DNA of 27,463 nt from QHXQ01 sp036389375 (GCA_036389375.1 DASVQA010000043.1:1-27463); one strand, 5' to 3'. Numbered from the stretch's first letter, positions 1-7,318 are shown. Translations and numbers: made by a program. Notes: generated from the sequence alone by a model not told the origin.

Positions 1-162
1 CGCGCGGGCGCGAGCCGCGGCGGCGGCGTGCTGACGCTCAGGCTCATGCAGACGCAAGGGGATGCGCCCTACACGACGCCGCTGCCCGTGCAGATAGCGA
101 CGACGGCAGGCGCACGCCGGTTCACGCTGCAACCGGCGGGGCGCACGACGGTCGCGCGCTGA
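1..162 (+). CDS. C-terminal fragment, M1 aminopeptidase-like protein (partial, early stop)
   Basis: This open frame enters from the left edge and stops at a TGA at 160-162. The same frame continues open after the TGA to a TAA at 247-249. The downstream stretch contains PTEVLLDPDETVLKEASV, which resembles the usual end of M1-type aminopeptidases, where a short beta-strand is followed by a V-x-L-D-P-D motif. The upstream part (LPVQIATT, RFTL) fits the beta-sandwich that precedes that motif. The family name is therefore an inference from a short tail. The TGA removes the last 28 residues, so this is either a real truncation, a recent nonsense mutation or a sequencing error. It converges on the next gene with a 20-bp gap measured from 249. 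Confidence 0.5.
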   Translation, partial: RAGASRGGGVLTLRLMQTQGDAPYTTPLPVQIATTAGARRFTLQPAGRTTVAR

Positions 163-269
163 CCCGTCGCGCAGCAGCCGACCGAGGTGCTGCTCGACCC
201 GGACGAGACTGTGCTGAAAGAGGCGAGCGTGCTGGCGGAGCGGCAGTAATGAGCTTTCAGTTTCGGCGG

Positions 270-431
270 CTAGGCGCGCCCCTTCTCCCGTAAATCCTCT
301 TCGACCGTTTCACGGTCGCCCTCGGCCGCGCCCGGCGTGCGCCCCGGATCGCCCGTCTCTTTCTCGCCGCCCGGAATCGTCGTGCTGTCGTGCCCGACGC
401 GCTGCTCGCCGTCGCGTTCTTTCTCGGCCAT
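270..431 (-). CDS. Small, highly charged hypothetical protein (53 aa)
   Basis: The frame reads from an ATG at 431 to a TAG at 270-272. An AAGGAG Shine-Dalgarno lies about 11 bases upstream of the ATG, which supports real translation. The protein is hydrophilic throughout, starts MAEKERDGEQRVGHDST, and is dominated by Glu, Asp, Arg, Lys and Gly with no hydrophobic segment and no cysteine. It is probably disordered and cytoplasmic. I do not recognise a family. It is followed upstream (on the same strand) by the DUF4142 and SRPBCC genes, and small charged proteins of this type are often stress-related, but nothing in the sequence proves that. Confidence 0.65.
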   Translation of the reverse strand: MAEKERDGEQRVGHDSTTIPGGEKETGDPGRTPGAAEGDRETVEEDLREKGRA

Positions 432-496
432 GTCGGTTGCTGCTCCTTGATAAGTTGCGGTTACAAGTCCGGCGTTGTTGTCGTCGCCCCTACCGG

Positions 497-994
497 TTAT
501 AGCTTCGCCTTGATCGCTTTGATCATTTCCAGATGATGCTGAAGCGTGGGCAGCGTCTTCACGGCGAAGGCTTTCACGTCCGCGTCGTTGCCTTGCCCCG
601 CCTGCGCCTGAAAGTCTTTTACATCGTGCTCGTGATCCTCGACCATCGCGTCCACGTAAGCCTTGTCGAAATCTGCGCCGGAGAGTTTGGCCAGTTTGCC
701 CATCATCTCTTTCTGTTCGTCCGACACGCTGGTGGGCAGTTGCATGCTCTTGCGCGCCGCCAGTTGCATCAACTCGCTGTTCGCCTTCGAGTGATCGTCA
801 ACCATCTGCTGCCCGAACTGTTTGACGGCCGGATTCGTGCCGCGCGAGACGGCGAGTTGCCCCATTTGCACCTCTGCCAGCCCGCCCTGCGCCGCCTCCA
901 TCATAAAGTGACTCGTGTCCTCTGCCCGCTCGCAGCCGACCGCGAGCAGCGCCAACAGCGCCACGCAAACGAGTGCCGCTATCCTCTTTATCAT
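497..994 (-). CDS. DUF4142 family lipoprotein
   Basis: The 165-residue product begins MIKRIAALVCVALLALLAVGC, a lipoprotein signal peptide with the lipobox cysteine at residue 21, so it should be anchored in a membrane facing the periplasm. The rest is a helical bundle typical of DUF4142: residues with the pattern F-M-x-x-A-A-Q-G-G-L-A-E-V, then FGQQMVDDHSKAN, and a second helix pair around YVDAMVEDHEHDVKDF. The start at 994 was chosen over the longer open frame to 1072 because AAGGAG lies 8 bases upstream and the signal peptide begins there. The family is annotated mainly as a ferritin-like, stress-associated envelope protein of unknown biochemical role. It lies in the same orientation as the SRPBCC gene upstream. 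Confidence 0.88.
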   Translation of the reverse strand: MIKRIAALVCVALLALLAVGCERAEDTSHFMMEAAQGGLAEVQMGQLAVSRGTNPAVKQFGQQMVDDHSKANSELMQLAARKSMQLPTSVSDEQKEMMGKLAKLSGADFDKAYVDAMVEDHEHDVKDFQAQAGQGNDADVKAFAVKTLPTLQHHLEMIKAIKAKL

Positions 995-1121
995 CGCTAA
1001 GCTCCTTCCGCTCGTGCCGGAGATGGAAACCGAAGCACTTGAAACCAAAGCGCGGGCGCGTGTCTTAAACATCAGCGCCCGCGCTTCGGAAATCTTCGCC
1101 GGCCTACTTCATGCGCCGCAC

Positions 1122-1907
1122 TTAGCGCCCGGCCGAAGCACCGCGCTCGGCAGACTGGTCTCCGCTCGTCTGCTCTGCGCCCGTCTCCATAAACTGTTTG
1201 AAGCGGCGCAAATCTTCGGCGATCTGCTGCTCAGGATTTTCACCGAACAGCCGCGCGATGCTCGCGCCCACGATCCCGGCGGGCGGATCGTACTTGAGCG
1301 AGACGCGCACCTCTGTGCCACCGTCGGGCGCGGGCAGGAAATGAACCGAGCCGGCGTTGTCCACGTCCGCACCTTCGAGCGAACGCCACGCGATCAACTC
1401 GTTCTCCTTCTCGTTATACACGATGGCGTCCCACTCGACCGATGTGCCGGCTGGCCCGCGCACGATCCAGTGTGAATAGATCGGATCGTTGCCGCGCACT
1501 TCCTGCACGTGGCTCATGATGCGCGGCAGGTTCTCGAAATTGCGCCAGTAGCGATAAAGCTGTGCCGCCGGGCGATTGATCGTGATGCTCTGCTCGACCT
1601 TGTAACCGTGGCCGGCGCGGACGCTGATGTTCGGGTTCTCGCTCTCGCTGCTGGCCGTGTTGAAGCCGATAGTCTGATACAACTCGCAGTGGCCGCTCAA
1701 ACCGCGATACAACAATCCGCCGCCGACGAGCGCGAGCGTCACACCGCCGAACGTGCCGCGCGTCAAGCCGTAGAGCGCGAGCGCGCCGCCGCCGATGGCC
1801 GAGGCCCAACGCTCGACCTCGCCCACGTTCACGCCGCGCCCACGCGTGGCGGGCGCGTCGCCCCGGTCAATCTGTGCCTGTGTCAATGCTGTCTCATTCG
1901 CTGCCAT
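1122..1907 (-). CDS. DUF2892-like membrane segment fused to SRPBCC (polyketide cyclase-type) domain
   Basis: The 261-residue product starts MAANETALTQAQ. An AGGAGAG site 7-8 bases upstream decides for 1907 over the in-frame ATG at 1925. Around residues 30-75 there is a hydrophobic hairpin (ASAIGGGALALYGL, then GGVTLALVGGGLLYRG) resembling DUF2892/YgaP membrane segments. From about residue 105 to 235 there is an SRPBCC/START-like domain: SITINRPAAQLYRYWRNFEN is the usual entry strand and helix, followed by SHWIVRGPAG and TEVRVSLKYDPPAG. The C-terminal 20 residues are charged and probably disordered. Such proteins are common in stress-responsive loci next to CsbD- or DUF4142-type genes. The ligand of the domain is unknown. 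Confidence 0.85.
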   Translation of the reverse strand: MAANETALTQAQIDRGDAPATRGRGVNVGEVERWASAIGGGALALYGLTRGTFGGVTLALVGGGLLYRGLSGHCELYQTIGFNTASSESENPNISVRAGHGYKVEQSITINRPAAQLYRYWRNFENLPRIMSHVQEVRGNDPIYSHWIVRGPAGTSVEWDAIVYNEKENELIAWRSLEGADVDNAGSVHFLPAPDGGTEVRVSLKYDPPAGIVGASIARLFGENPEQQIAEDLRRFKQFMETGAEQTSGDQSAERGASAGR

Positions 1908-1938
1908 AAACTTCTCTCCTTGCAAACGTCCCAGCTAA

Positions 1939-1984
1939 TTTTCGGACAAGTCGCCGGCCGGGCAGACTCTCGTCTGTCCGAAAA
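1939..1984. repeat. Inverted repeat upstream of the SRPBCC gene
   Basis: Ten-base perfect arms TTTTCGGACA (1939-1948) and TGTCCGAAAA (1975-1984) flank 26 bases. A second, competing hairpin CAGAC-TCTC-GTCTG (1963-1976) overlaps the right arm. The pair lies about 32 bases upstream of the SRPBCC start and could be an operator or a 5' leader structure. The rest of 1985-2270 shows only one GC-rich hairpin and no credible gene. Confidence 0.4.
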
Positions 1985-2067
1985 CGACTCGTTACTGCTG
2001 CTCGATGCTGTGTAGACTCAAGCGCCGTGCCGCATCACGTCCAAGCGAGATACGAAGGCTCTTTAAG

Positions 2068-2087
2068 CGGCGCGAAGTAGCGCGCCG
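2068..2087 (-). terminator. Weak terminator-like hairpin downstream of glf
   Basis: CGGCGCG (2068-2074) and CGCGCCG (2081-2087) form a 7-bp GC stem with a 6-base loop. On the minus strand it is followed by CTTAAAG, so the T-tract is poor. It lies about 180 bases beyond the glf stop. Confidence 0.3.
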
Positions 2088-2270
2088 TCAGAGTGTGCGC
2101 GGCGAGGATGTGCGCGCCTGTGTGAGCGCAGTTCCGCGAAATAGGGCGCGAAGAGATCAACGCCCACCGGGCCGCCGGAGCGGAATAGATCGAAGCAGCC
2201 CGCAGCCAAGGCAAAGAACCGGCTGAGACGAGACGGCTAAACAACGCTCCGCGTCGTGCCCTGCGCCGCG

Positions 2271-3380
2271 TTATGTACTACCGTTGCCATGCTGGCCCAT
2301 GATCTTCTTATAAGTCGTCAGCGCCTGCGCCACGACCTGATCCTGATTGTAATACTTGTAGGTCGCCAGCCGGCCGACGAACCACACGCCCTGCGTCTGG
2401 TCTGCCAACTCTTTATACTTCGCATACAACTGTGCGTTCTCCGGGCGCGGCACAGGATAATAGGGGTCGCCTTCCGCGCGCGGAAACTCGTAGACGATGC
2501 TCGTCCGCGCGTGGCGCTGCCCCGTCAGGTATTTGAACTCGGTGATGCGCGTGTAGAGATTATCGTTCGGGTAGTTGACGACGGGCGCAGGTTGATAAAC
2601 CTCAACGTCGTGCGTCTCGTGCTTGAATTCAAGCGAGCGATACGGAAGTTTGCCAAAGCGATAATCGAAGTATTCGTCCACCGGGCCTGTGTAGATCATC
2701 TCGCGGTACGGGATGATGCGCTCCACGTCGCGGTAGTCCGTGTTGAGCATGACCTTGATGTTCGGATGATCGAGCATGTTCTCGAACATGCGCGTGTAGC
2801 CGTAAAGCGGCATTGCCTGATACGTGTCGGCGAAGTAGCGATCATCTCGATTCGTGCGAATGGGCACGCGCGCCGTCACCGAAGCGTCCAACTCCGACGG
2901 GTCAAGTCCCCACTGCTTGCGCGTATAATTGCGAAAGAATTTCTCGTACAACTCGCGTCCGACGCGGCTGACGACGACATCCTCGCTTGTGCGAATCTGC
3001 TCGCGCGGCTCGGCCTGTTTGGCGAGAAACTCTTCCACTTCAAACGAATTGAGCTTGAGACCGTAATAACTATTGATCGTGTCGAGGTTGATCGGGATCG
3101 GCAGCAATTGCCCATCCACGCTCGCCAGCACGCGATGCTGGTAGCCGCGCCACTCGGTGAACTGCGACAGGTACTCGAAGACCTCGCGCGAGTTGGTGTG
3201 GAAGATGTGCGGGCCGTAGCGATGCACGAGCACGCCCGCGTCGTTGTAGTGATCGTAGGCATTGCCGGCGATGTGCGTGCGCCGATCAATGATCAGCACC
3301 TTCTTGTTAGCGGCGCGTGCCAGCCGCTCGGCCAGCACGCTGCCCGCATAACCCGCGCCGACGATTAGATAGTCGAACAT
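2271..3380 (-). CDS. glf: UDP-galactopyranose mutase
   Basis: The 369-residue flavoenzyme interconverts UDP-galactopyranose and UDP-galactofuranose in the cytoplasm, supplying galactofuranose for surface polysaccharides. It opens MFDYLIVGAGYAGSVLAERL, the FAD-binding Rossmann motif, and carries RRTHIAGNAYD, the HRYGPHIFHT signature, NYTRKQWG and the C-terminal FVGRLATYKYYNQDQ segment, all hallmarks of bacterial Glf. Its length is the usual one. The start at 3380 matches the family N-terminus; the open frame extends further upstream but into the preceding gene. A weak purine-rich site (GGGAAGAG) lies upstream. It follows a glycosyltransferase with a 22-bp gap and is probably co-transcribed with it. 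Confidence 0.95.
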   Translation of the reverse strand: MFDYLIVGAGYAGSVLAERLARAANKKVLIIDRRTHIAGNAYDHYNDAGVLVHRYGPHIFHTNSREVFEYLSQFTEWRGYQHRVLASVDGQLLPIPINLDTINSYYGLKLNSFEVEEFLAKQAEPREQIRTSEDVVVSRVGRELYEKFFRNYTRKQWGLDPSELDASVTARVPIRTNRDDRYFADTYQAMPLYGYTRMFENMLDHPNIKVMLNTDYRDVERIIPYREMIYTGPVDEYFDYRFGKLPYRSLEFKHETHDVEVYQPAPVVNYPNDNLYTRITEFKYLTGQRHARTSIVYEFPRAEGDPYYPVPRPENAQLYAKYKELADQTQGVWFVGRLATYKYYNQDQVVAQALTTYKKIMGQHGNGST

Positions 3381-3402
3381 CTTTAACACTCTCTTCCCTC
3401 TA

Positions 3403-4776
3403 CTAATCGGCGGCCGAAAAAGCGTTGGCGCTGGTGGGCCGCAGCACGCTGAGCGGCGTCGCCTGTGCCGCAGCACTGTGCGCGGCCGCCTTCGCGGGCC
3501 GGCGCGCGGCCACGACTTCGCCGATCAGTTCGGACATCTGCTGCCAAGTCTTGTCCCACGAAATCTTCGCTAAGAATTCGTCCACGCGCACGCGCCAGTT
3601 GGCGTCGTCCACATGCTCGTCCATGCCTAGCTCGGCCGCCGCACGCACGAACTCGTCCACTGTATCGGCGATCCGCACCAACCCTTGCTCGCCGTAGGGG
3701 CGCACCACGTCGCGGATCGAAGTCGAGACGACGGGCTTGCCCGCCGCCAAGTATTCGGGCGTCTTCGTCGGGCTGATGAAGCGCGTCGAATCGTTGCGCG
3801 CAAACAAGAGTGCGGCCACGTCCCAACCCGCGATGTAAGCGGGCAACTCCTGATAAGACTTGCTGCCGAGATAATGTATGTTCGGCCGCTTCGGCAGATC
3901 GGCTTCGCTGATCTTGACGACGGGGCCGACCATGACGATCTGCCAATCGGGGCGCGCGGCCGCCAGACCGTCAAGCAACTCCGTGTCCAGCCGTTCGTCG
4001 AGCACGCCGAAGAAGCCGAGGCGCGGGCGCGGAATGCCGGCTTGATCGGCCGGGTCTTCGGTGATCGTGCGCGCCTGTGCGAAGTGCGCGCGGTCAATGC
4101 TCGACGGGAACGCGTAGACGTTCAGGTGCTGCGTGCGCTTGGCTTCGTAGAGACTCTGCCCGCCGGTGAAGACGAGGTCGGCGCGGGCGAACAGTTCCGT
4201 CTCGCGCATGCGCAAAGCGCGCGGAGCATTTTTAAAGGCCGACAGTTCATCCATGCAATCATAGACGGTGGCGAGCGGCCTCAAGTGCCGCGTCCAGCCC
4301 AAGGCCATGGGTGTGTAATACCAGAGCACGTAATCTGTGATCTGCTGTTCCGTGAACAGGCGGTCGATGAGCGCCTGCTGGATCGCTTCGACCGCCACGT
4401 CGCTCAACATCCCTTCGGGCAGACGCGGCACGACGACGTAGAGATTGTCCTCGCGCTGGCTCACCTCCAGTTGCATTGGCCCTTGCCCGAAGATCGGTTC
4501 TTCGATAAAGAAGACGCGGCGCTCTTTGGCACACCGGCTCAAGAGATGCTGCGGGCGCTGATAGACGAAGTCCCAACGCAGGTGCGAGAGCACGACGAGG
4601 TCTGTGTCGGTGTCGAATGTACGCGCCACCGGTCGCGCTGTTGTCTGCGGGGCGATTAAACTGTAAGCGCGCGGGCGCGCAACGATGTGCTTCAGTTCGC
4701 TCTGCCCACGCTCGCCCTGCGCTAATTGCGCTGTGTTCAGATTGCTCTGTCCATGATTACGTTTTTGTTGTGCCAT
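3403..4776 (-). CDS. Glycosyltransferase, GT-B fold (GT1/GT4-like)
   Basis: The 457-residue product has a poorly conserved, polar first 55 residues, then VVLSHLRWDFVYQRPQHLL, characteristic of GT-B glycosyltransferases of the type that pair with UDP-galactopyranose mutase. The middle contains a YDCMDELSAF segment and LGFFGVLDERLD at the domain junction. The C-terminal nucleotide-sugar domain contains IHYLGSKSYQELPAYIAGWDV and the SPTKTPEYLAAGKPVVST motif, the usual E-x7-E-like donor-binding region. The last 30 residues are Ala-rich. An AGGAGC site 6 bases before the ATG at 4776 supports the start. The neighbouring glf suggests a galactofuranose-containing glycan, but the sugar and acceptor cannot be read from the sequence. 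Confidence 0.9.
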   Translation of the reverse strand: MAQQKRNHGQSNLNTAQLAQGERGQSELKHIVARPRAYSLIAPQTTARPVARTFDTDTDLVVLSHLRWDFVYQRPQHLLSRCAKERRVFFIEEPIFGQGPMQLEVSQREDNLYVVVPRLPEGMLSDVAVEAIQQALIDRLFTEQQITDYVLWYYTPMALGWTRHLRPLATVYDCMDELSAFKNAPRALRMRETELFARADLVFTGGQSLYEAKRTQHLNVYAFPSSIDRAHFAQARTITEDPADQAGIPRPRLGFFGVLDERLDTELLDGLAAARPDWQIVMVGPVVKISEADLPKRPNIHYLGSKSYQELPAYIAGWDVAALLFARNDSTRFISPTKTPEYLAAGKPVVSTSIRDVVRPYGEQGLVRIADTVDEFVRAAAELGMDEHVDDANWRVRVDEFLAKISWDKTWQQMSELIGEVVAARRPAKAAAHSAAAQATPLSVLRPTSANAFSAAD

Positions 4777-4888
4777 ATCTGCTCCTAAGCCTTAAACTTT
4801 GTACGTGCCAACCAACAACTAAAAGTTAGAGTCACTGCCTGCCGCGTCAGTGCCGAGACACACTAACAGCCCTGCTATGGGGCTAAAC

Positions 4889-4900
4889 CGACCGCGGTCG
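4889..4900. promoter_or_regulatory. 12-bp perfect palindrome
   Basis: CGACCGCGGTCG reads the same on both strands. It lies 113 bases upstream of the glycosyltransferase start and could be an operator. No repressor can be assigned. Confidence 0.3.
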
Positions 4901-5261
4901 TAAGTAAGGAAGCCCGATTGATTAGTACAATGCTTGCAGCTACGTTTTAGCAAAAGCCGTGCCCGCGCAAGTGGCGCATGCACGCTAATGCAGCCGCAAG
5001 ACTAAAGCAGTGAAATTCGGGGGATAATGCGTCATGCTACTGGACGCAGTTGGGGGATGTTTGCTCATGCATGCCGGGCAAATTGTATGAATGTCGAACG
5101 TCAAAAGCATCACTGTGTTATGTTTTTATTTTCCCTTAGCCGCCATTATCGCGTTAAGAAACGTTGAACTGAAAAGTATCCTCTATATCTGCTTAAACGT
5201 CGCACGTGCGCGCGCCGAGAGAATGCATCAGCGCGGGCTGCCTTCTTCGTGTGAAATAAAT

Positions 5262-5290
5262 GAGGTGAGCCATAACTTCCGGCTCACCTC
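5262..5290. repeat. Hairpin, 10-bp perfect stem
   Basis: GAGGTGAGCC (5262-5271) and GGCTCACCTC (5281-5290) enclose 9 bases. On the minus strand the stem is followed by ATTTATTT, so it could act as a terminator for a transcript in that direction. No gene ends here. Confidence 0.45.
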
Positions 5291-5490
5291 ATAACCCACC
5301 CCTTGCTCGTTCTTTGAAGCTAGCAGCCTCACAGACGAGAGCGCTGCCGCCTCGATCTCTTCAGGTTGCGTGCATCCCTGATTTTAGGTCAGTGTCGCTG
5401 CCCGCCACCCATGAATCTTCGGCCACCGTAAGCGATCAGTTGTTTGCCTTGAAGGTCTGAGCATTGTAGCCCGCATAGTCCTCTATGTCT

Positions 5491-5504
5491 GTACGTCTAC
5501 GTAC
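5491..5504. promoter_or_regulatory. GTACGT-N2-ACGTAC palindrome, copy 1
   Basis: The site GTACGTCTACGTAC has two perfect 6-base arms and is preceded by CT. An almost identical site lies at 6794-6807. It is about 315 bases upstream of the response regulator. It looks like a dimeric regulator's operator; the regulator is unknown. Confidence 0.45.
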
Positions 5505-5818
5505 TTTATGGTGCGTGTCCGCGTGTCCCACGTGCGTCTGAAAGGTGTGCCCGGCGCTCTTGTCGGCGGCGCTGAAGGGTGCTGGCGCGCGGGCTAATCA
5601 TTAGTACATTTGCGGACAGACGTGGCGGCGAGAAGCCATTATTATGAGTTACTAATCAATAGTTTGGTATGCGCCGCAGAAGACAAGCGCAGCCAGTTGG
5701 AATCGCGTCAACACAGACTCCTCGACCAACCGCCATCAGTTTCCCTCTTGCAAGGTGAACCTGCACGCGCACGCGTCAGAGGGCCGGTACAATTTGCAGT
5801 TTTCGTCGGAGGCATTAG

Positions 5819-6277
5819 ATGAGTCAGAGTTACGGCCTGCCGCCTACGATCCTTGTCGCAGAAGATGACGAGGACAACCGGCTCGTCATGAAGTTGCTGT
5901 TGGAACTGCGCGGCTATCGGGTCGTCGTCGCCGCGAACGGACACGAGGCACTGGCACTGGCTGAGCGCGAACATCCCGATCTGATCCTGATGGACTTGCG
6001 CATGCCGCTGCTGAACGGTTTAGCGGCCGCGCGTCAACTGCGCCACAACGCGCAGCCCGTGCTCAGCCGCGTGCCCATCATCGCGCTCTCCGCCTACGAC
6101 CCGTCGCAACACCGCGCGGTCGCGCTCGCTGCCGGCTGCAACGAGTATGTGACGAAGCCGATCAATTACGATCTGCTCGAACAGTTGATCAATGAACTGT
6201 TGCGCGATAAGGCTGTGGGCGCGGACGGCTCAAGGCGCGAGCAACGGTCGCACCCGTCGGGTAGTTTAACAGCCTAG
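5819..6277 (+). CDS. Single-domain response regulator (CheY-like receiver)
   Basis: The 152-residue protein is a receiver domain with no output domain. The acidic pair is D16-D17 in ILVAEDDEDN, the phospho-acceptor is D59 in LILMDLRMP, the switch Ser is S91 in IIALSAYD, and the conserved Lys is K113 in YVTKPI. After residue 125 there is a short polar tail rich in Ser, Arg and Gly. GGAGG lies 6 bases before the ATG. No kinase gene is adjacent, so its partner is unknown; the histidine kinase at 20206-21531 is a distant candidate only. Such stand-alone receivers act as phosphorelay intermediates or through protein contacts. The gene is followed by a strong hairpin. Confidence 0.93.
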   Translation: MSQSYGLPPTILVAEDDEDNRLVMKLLLELRGYRVVVAANGHEALALAEREHPDLILMDLRMPLLNGLAAARQLRHNAQPVLSRVPIIALSAYDPSQHRAVALAAGCNEYVTKPINYDLLEQLINELLRDKAVGADGSRREQRSHPSGSLTA

Positions 6278-6342
6278 ATTTTGGGCACTCCGCTCGTGCC
6301 GGCGTAGCAGCACCTTACCTGCTGGCGCAGTCTGGTTAACGC

Positions 6343-6392
6343 GACAAGCGCAAGGGGCGCGGACACTGTTGTCCGCGCCCCTTGCGCTTGTC
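6343..6392. terminator. Perfect 23-bp hairpin between convergent genes
   Basis: Arms 6343-6365 and 6370-6392 are exact reverse complements, joined by the 4-base loop CTGT. It sits 65 bases after the response regulator stop and 24 bases after the stop of the convergent glycine-rich gene, the right place for a bidirectional terminator. No T-tract follows on either strand, so it may work with Rho, as an RNA-stability element, or be a dispersed palindromic repeat. Confidence 0.7.
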
Positions 6393-6416
6393 AGAAAGTG
6401 GTTTCACAGTAGCGCG

Positions 6417-6620
6417 TTAGGATTTGCTGCCGCCACCACCGGATCTGCCGCCACCGCCACCGCTGCCACCACCGGAGCGGCCGCCGCCTCCGCCTTGGCC
6501 GCCACCACTACCTCCTTGACCGCCACCACCGCCGCCACGACCGCCGCCACCACTCTGACCGCCGCCACCCGAGCGACCACCACCGCCGCCGCTTCCGCTT
6601 TCTCTATCTTTATTCGCCAT
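6417..6620 (-). CDS. Glycine-rich low-complexity small protein (67 aa)
   Basis: From the ATG at 6620 (MANKDRES) the product consists almost only of Gly runs broken by Ser, Gln and Arg, in units like GGGGRSGGG and GGGGQSGGG. AAGGAG 8 bases upstream of the ATG supports this start rather than the longer frame to 6698. There is no signal peptide and no membrane segment. The composition is expected to be disordered, possibly RNA-binding or structural through the spaced Arg and Ser, but no function can be assigned. The repeats are coded by GGN codons with variable third bases, arguing for selection on the protein. Confidence 0.72.
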   Translation of the reverse strand: MANKDRESGSGGGGGRSGGGGQSGGGGRGGGGGGQGGSGGGQGGGGGRSGGGSGGGGGRSGGGGSKS

Positions 6621-6793
6621 GACTTGACTCCTTAATGTGTGGTTCGCGCGTGCGCCGGTTGCCGCACGCGGCACGCTCGGCGTCAGCCAGTGTCGCAAGT
6701 GCGAAACACCTGTGTCGCCGGTAACGCCGGATCAAGTTTCAAGGTATTGGGGGCTTAGACGTGAGGTATAACAGACGACCGTGAATCGGTTCT

Positions 6794-6807
6794 GTACGTT
6801 CACGTAC
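6794..6807. promoter_or_regulatory. GTACGT-N2-ACGTAC palindrome, copy 2
   Basis: GTACGTTCACGTAC repeats the arms of the site at 5491-5504, again preceded by CT. It lies 174 bases upstream of the glycine-rich gene and just beyond the stop of the 32-aa gene, so it could control the former. The rest of 6621-6820 shows no gene. Confidence 0.45.
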
Positions 6808-6820
6808 CCGTGCAGGGTAA

Positions 6821-6919
6821 TCAGAGCAGGCCCAGATAACCGGCGACGGCGAAGACGGCGATGAGGAGCAGCACACTGACCAACATACTCTTAGCGATCA
6901 CACGTTCGTTATAACCCAT
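6821..6919 (-). CDS. Small single-span membrane peptide (32 aa)
   Basis: The frame runs from an ATG at 6919 to a TGA at 6821-6823 and codes for a basic/polar head (MGYNERVIAKS) followed by one transmembrane helix (MLVSVLLLIAVFAVAGYLGLL). AAGGGG lies about 6 bases upstream of the ATG. It starts 18 bases after the stop of the 94-aa gene on the same strand, so the two are probably co-transcribed. The layout (short cytoplasmic head, single helix to the C-terminus) fits a regulatory or stress membrane peptide. I do not recognise a family. Confidence 0.65.
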   Translation of the reverse strand: MGYNERVIAKSMLVSVLLLIAVFAVAGYLGLL

Positions 6920-6937
6920 GATGACCCCTTGATTCGT

Positions 6938-7222
6938 TCAATTCGTTCGGCCGGACTGCGCGGCCATGACCTGCACCGCATTGTCCTGTCCGGCGCGCAC
7001 TGCATCGTCAGTGGGCGCGTCGGGCTGTCGCTGCAAGTTGGCGGTGTCGAGCAATTCAAAGCCTTCCTGCTGGAACGCCAGCGCCTCGCTCCACAATTCC
7101 AGCGCCTCCATGCTCTCGGCGCGTGCCAGCTTGGCTGCGGCTTCGGCCATGAGCAACTCGCTCACCTTAAGACATTCCAACCCGCGCGTGTATGTGCCCG
7201 TCACATTGTTTGTAATACGCAT
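6938..7222 (-). CDS. Hypothetical protein, helical (94 aa)
   Basis: From the ATG at 7222 the product begins MRITNNVTGTYTRGLECLKVSELLMAEAAAKLARAESMEALELW, a mostly alpha-helical stretch that is followed by EALAFQQEGFELLDTANLQRQ and a polar, probably disordered tail. GTGGAG lies about 8 bases before this ATG; the in-frame start at 7339 has no support and would run through a hairpin at 7284-7318. No known domain is recognised. It precedes the 32-aa membrane peptide by 18 bases. Confidence 0.65.
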   Translation of the reverse strand: MRITNNVTGTYTRGLECLKVSELLMAEAAAKLARAESMEALELWSEALAFQQEGFELLDTANLQRQPDAPTDDAVRAGQDNAVQVMAAQSGRTN

Positions 7223-7283
7223 AATTCTACTCCACGTTTCGGTGATCAGGTCGGCGCTAGAGGGGGACAGCGCGGATGGATAA

Positions 7284-7318
7284 GGGACGCGCCTTCTCTC
7301 CTGTGGACGGCGCGTCCC
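7284..7318 (-). terminator. Hairpin with 10-bp perfect GC stem
   Basis: GGGACGCGCC (7284-7293) and GGCGCGTCCC (7309-7318) enclose 15 bases. On the minus strand it is followed by TTATCC. It lies between the HTH gene and the 94-aa gene, so it may end the former's transcript or act in the leader of the latter. Confidence 0.4.

Larger units (their letters stand above)
4777..5818. other. Gene-poor intergenic region of about 1 kb
   Basis: No convincing gene is seen. The stretch is visibly less GC-rich than its flanks (for example 5090-5190). It holds a 12-bp perfect palindrome CGACCGCGGTCG at 4889-4900, a small AGCCC/GGGCT hairpin at 4868-4884, a hairpin at 5262-5290, a GTACGT-N2-ACGTAC palindrome at 5491-5504, and the word ATTAGTACA near 4920 and near 5600. 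It separates the divergent glycosyltransferase and response-regulator genes, so both promoters must lie here. A TACAAT -10-like box is at 5788-5793 without a good -35. Confidence 0.5.

Noticed and set aside
2005..2226. Arg-rich frame between the SRPBCC and glf genes
   Set aside because: Arg-rich with no ribosome site or domain, typical of a chance frame in high-GC DNA.
5091..5294. 67-residue frame with a hydrophobic start in the 1-kb gap
   Set aside because: It has no ribosome site and its end lies inside the hairpin at 5262-5290, so it is more likely chance.
5610..5822. 70-residue frame whose stop overlaps the response-regulator start
   Set aside because: It would need a TTG start without a ribosome site, and its composition resembles no protein.
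6417..6620. Opposite-strand Ala/Thr-rich frame over the glycine-rich gene
   Set aside because: It is the mirror of the Gly repeats; the minus frame has the better ribosome site and a clean start.
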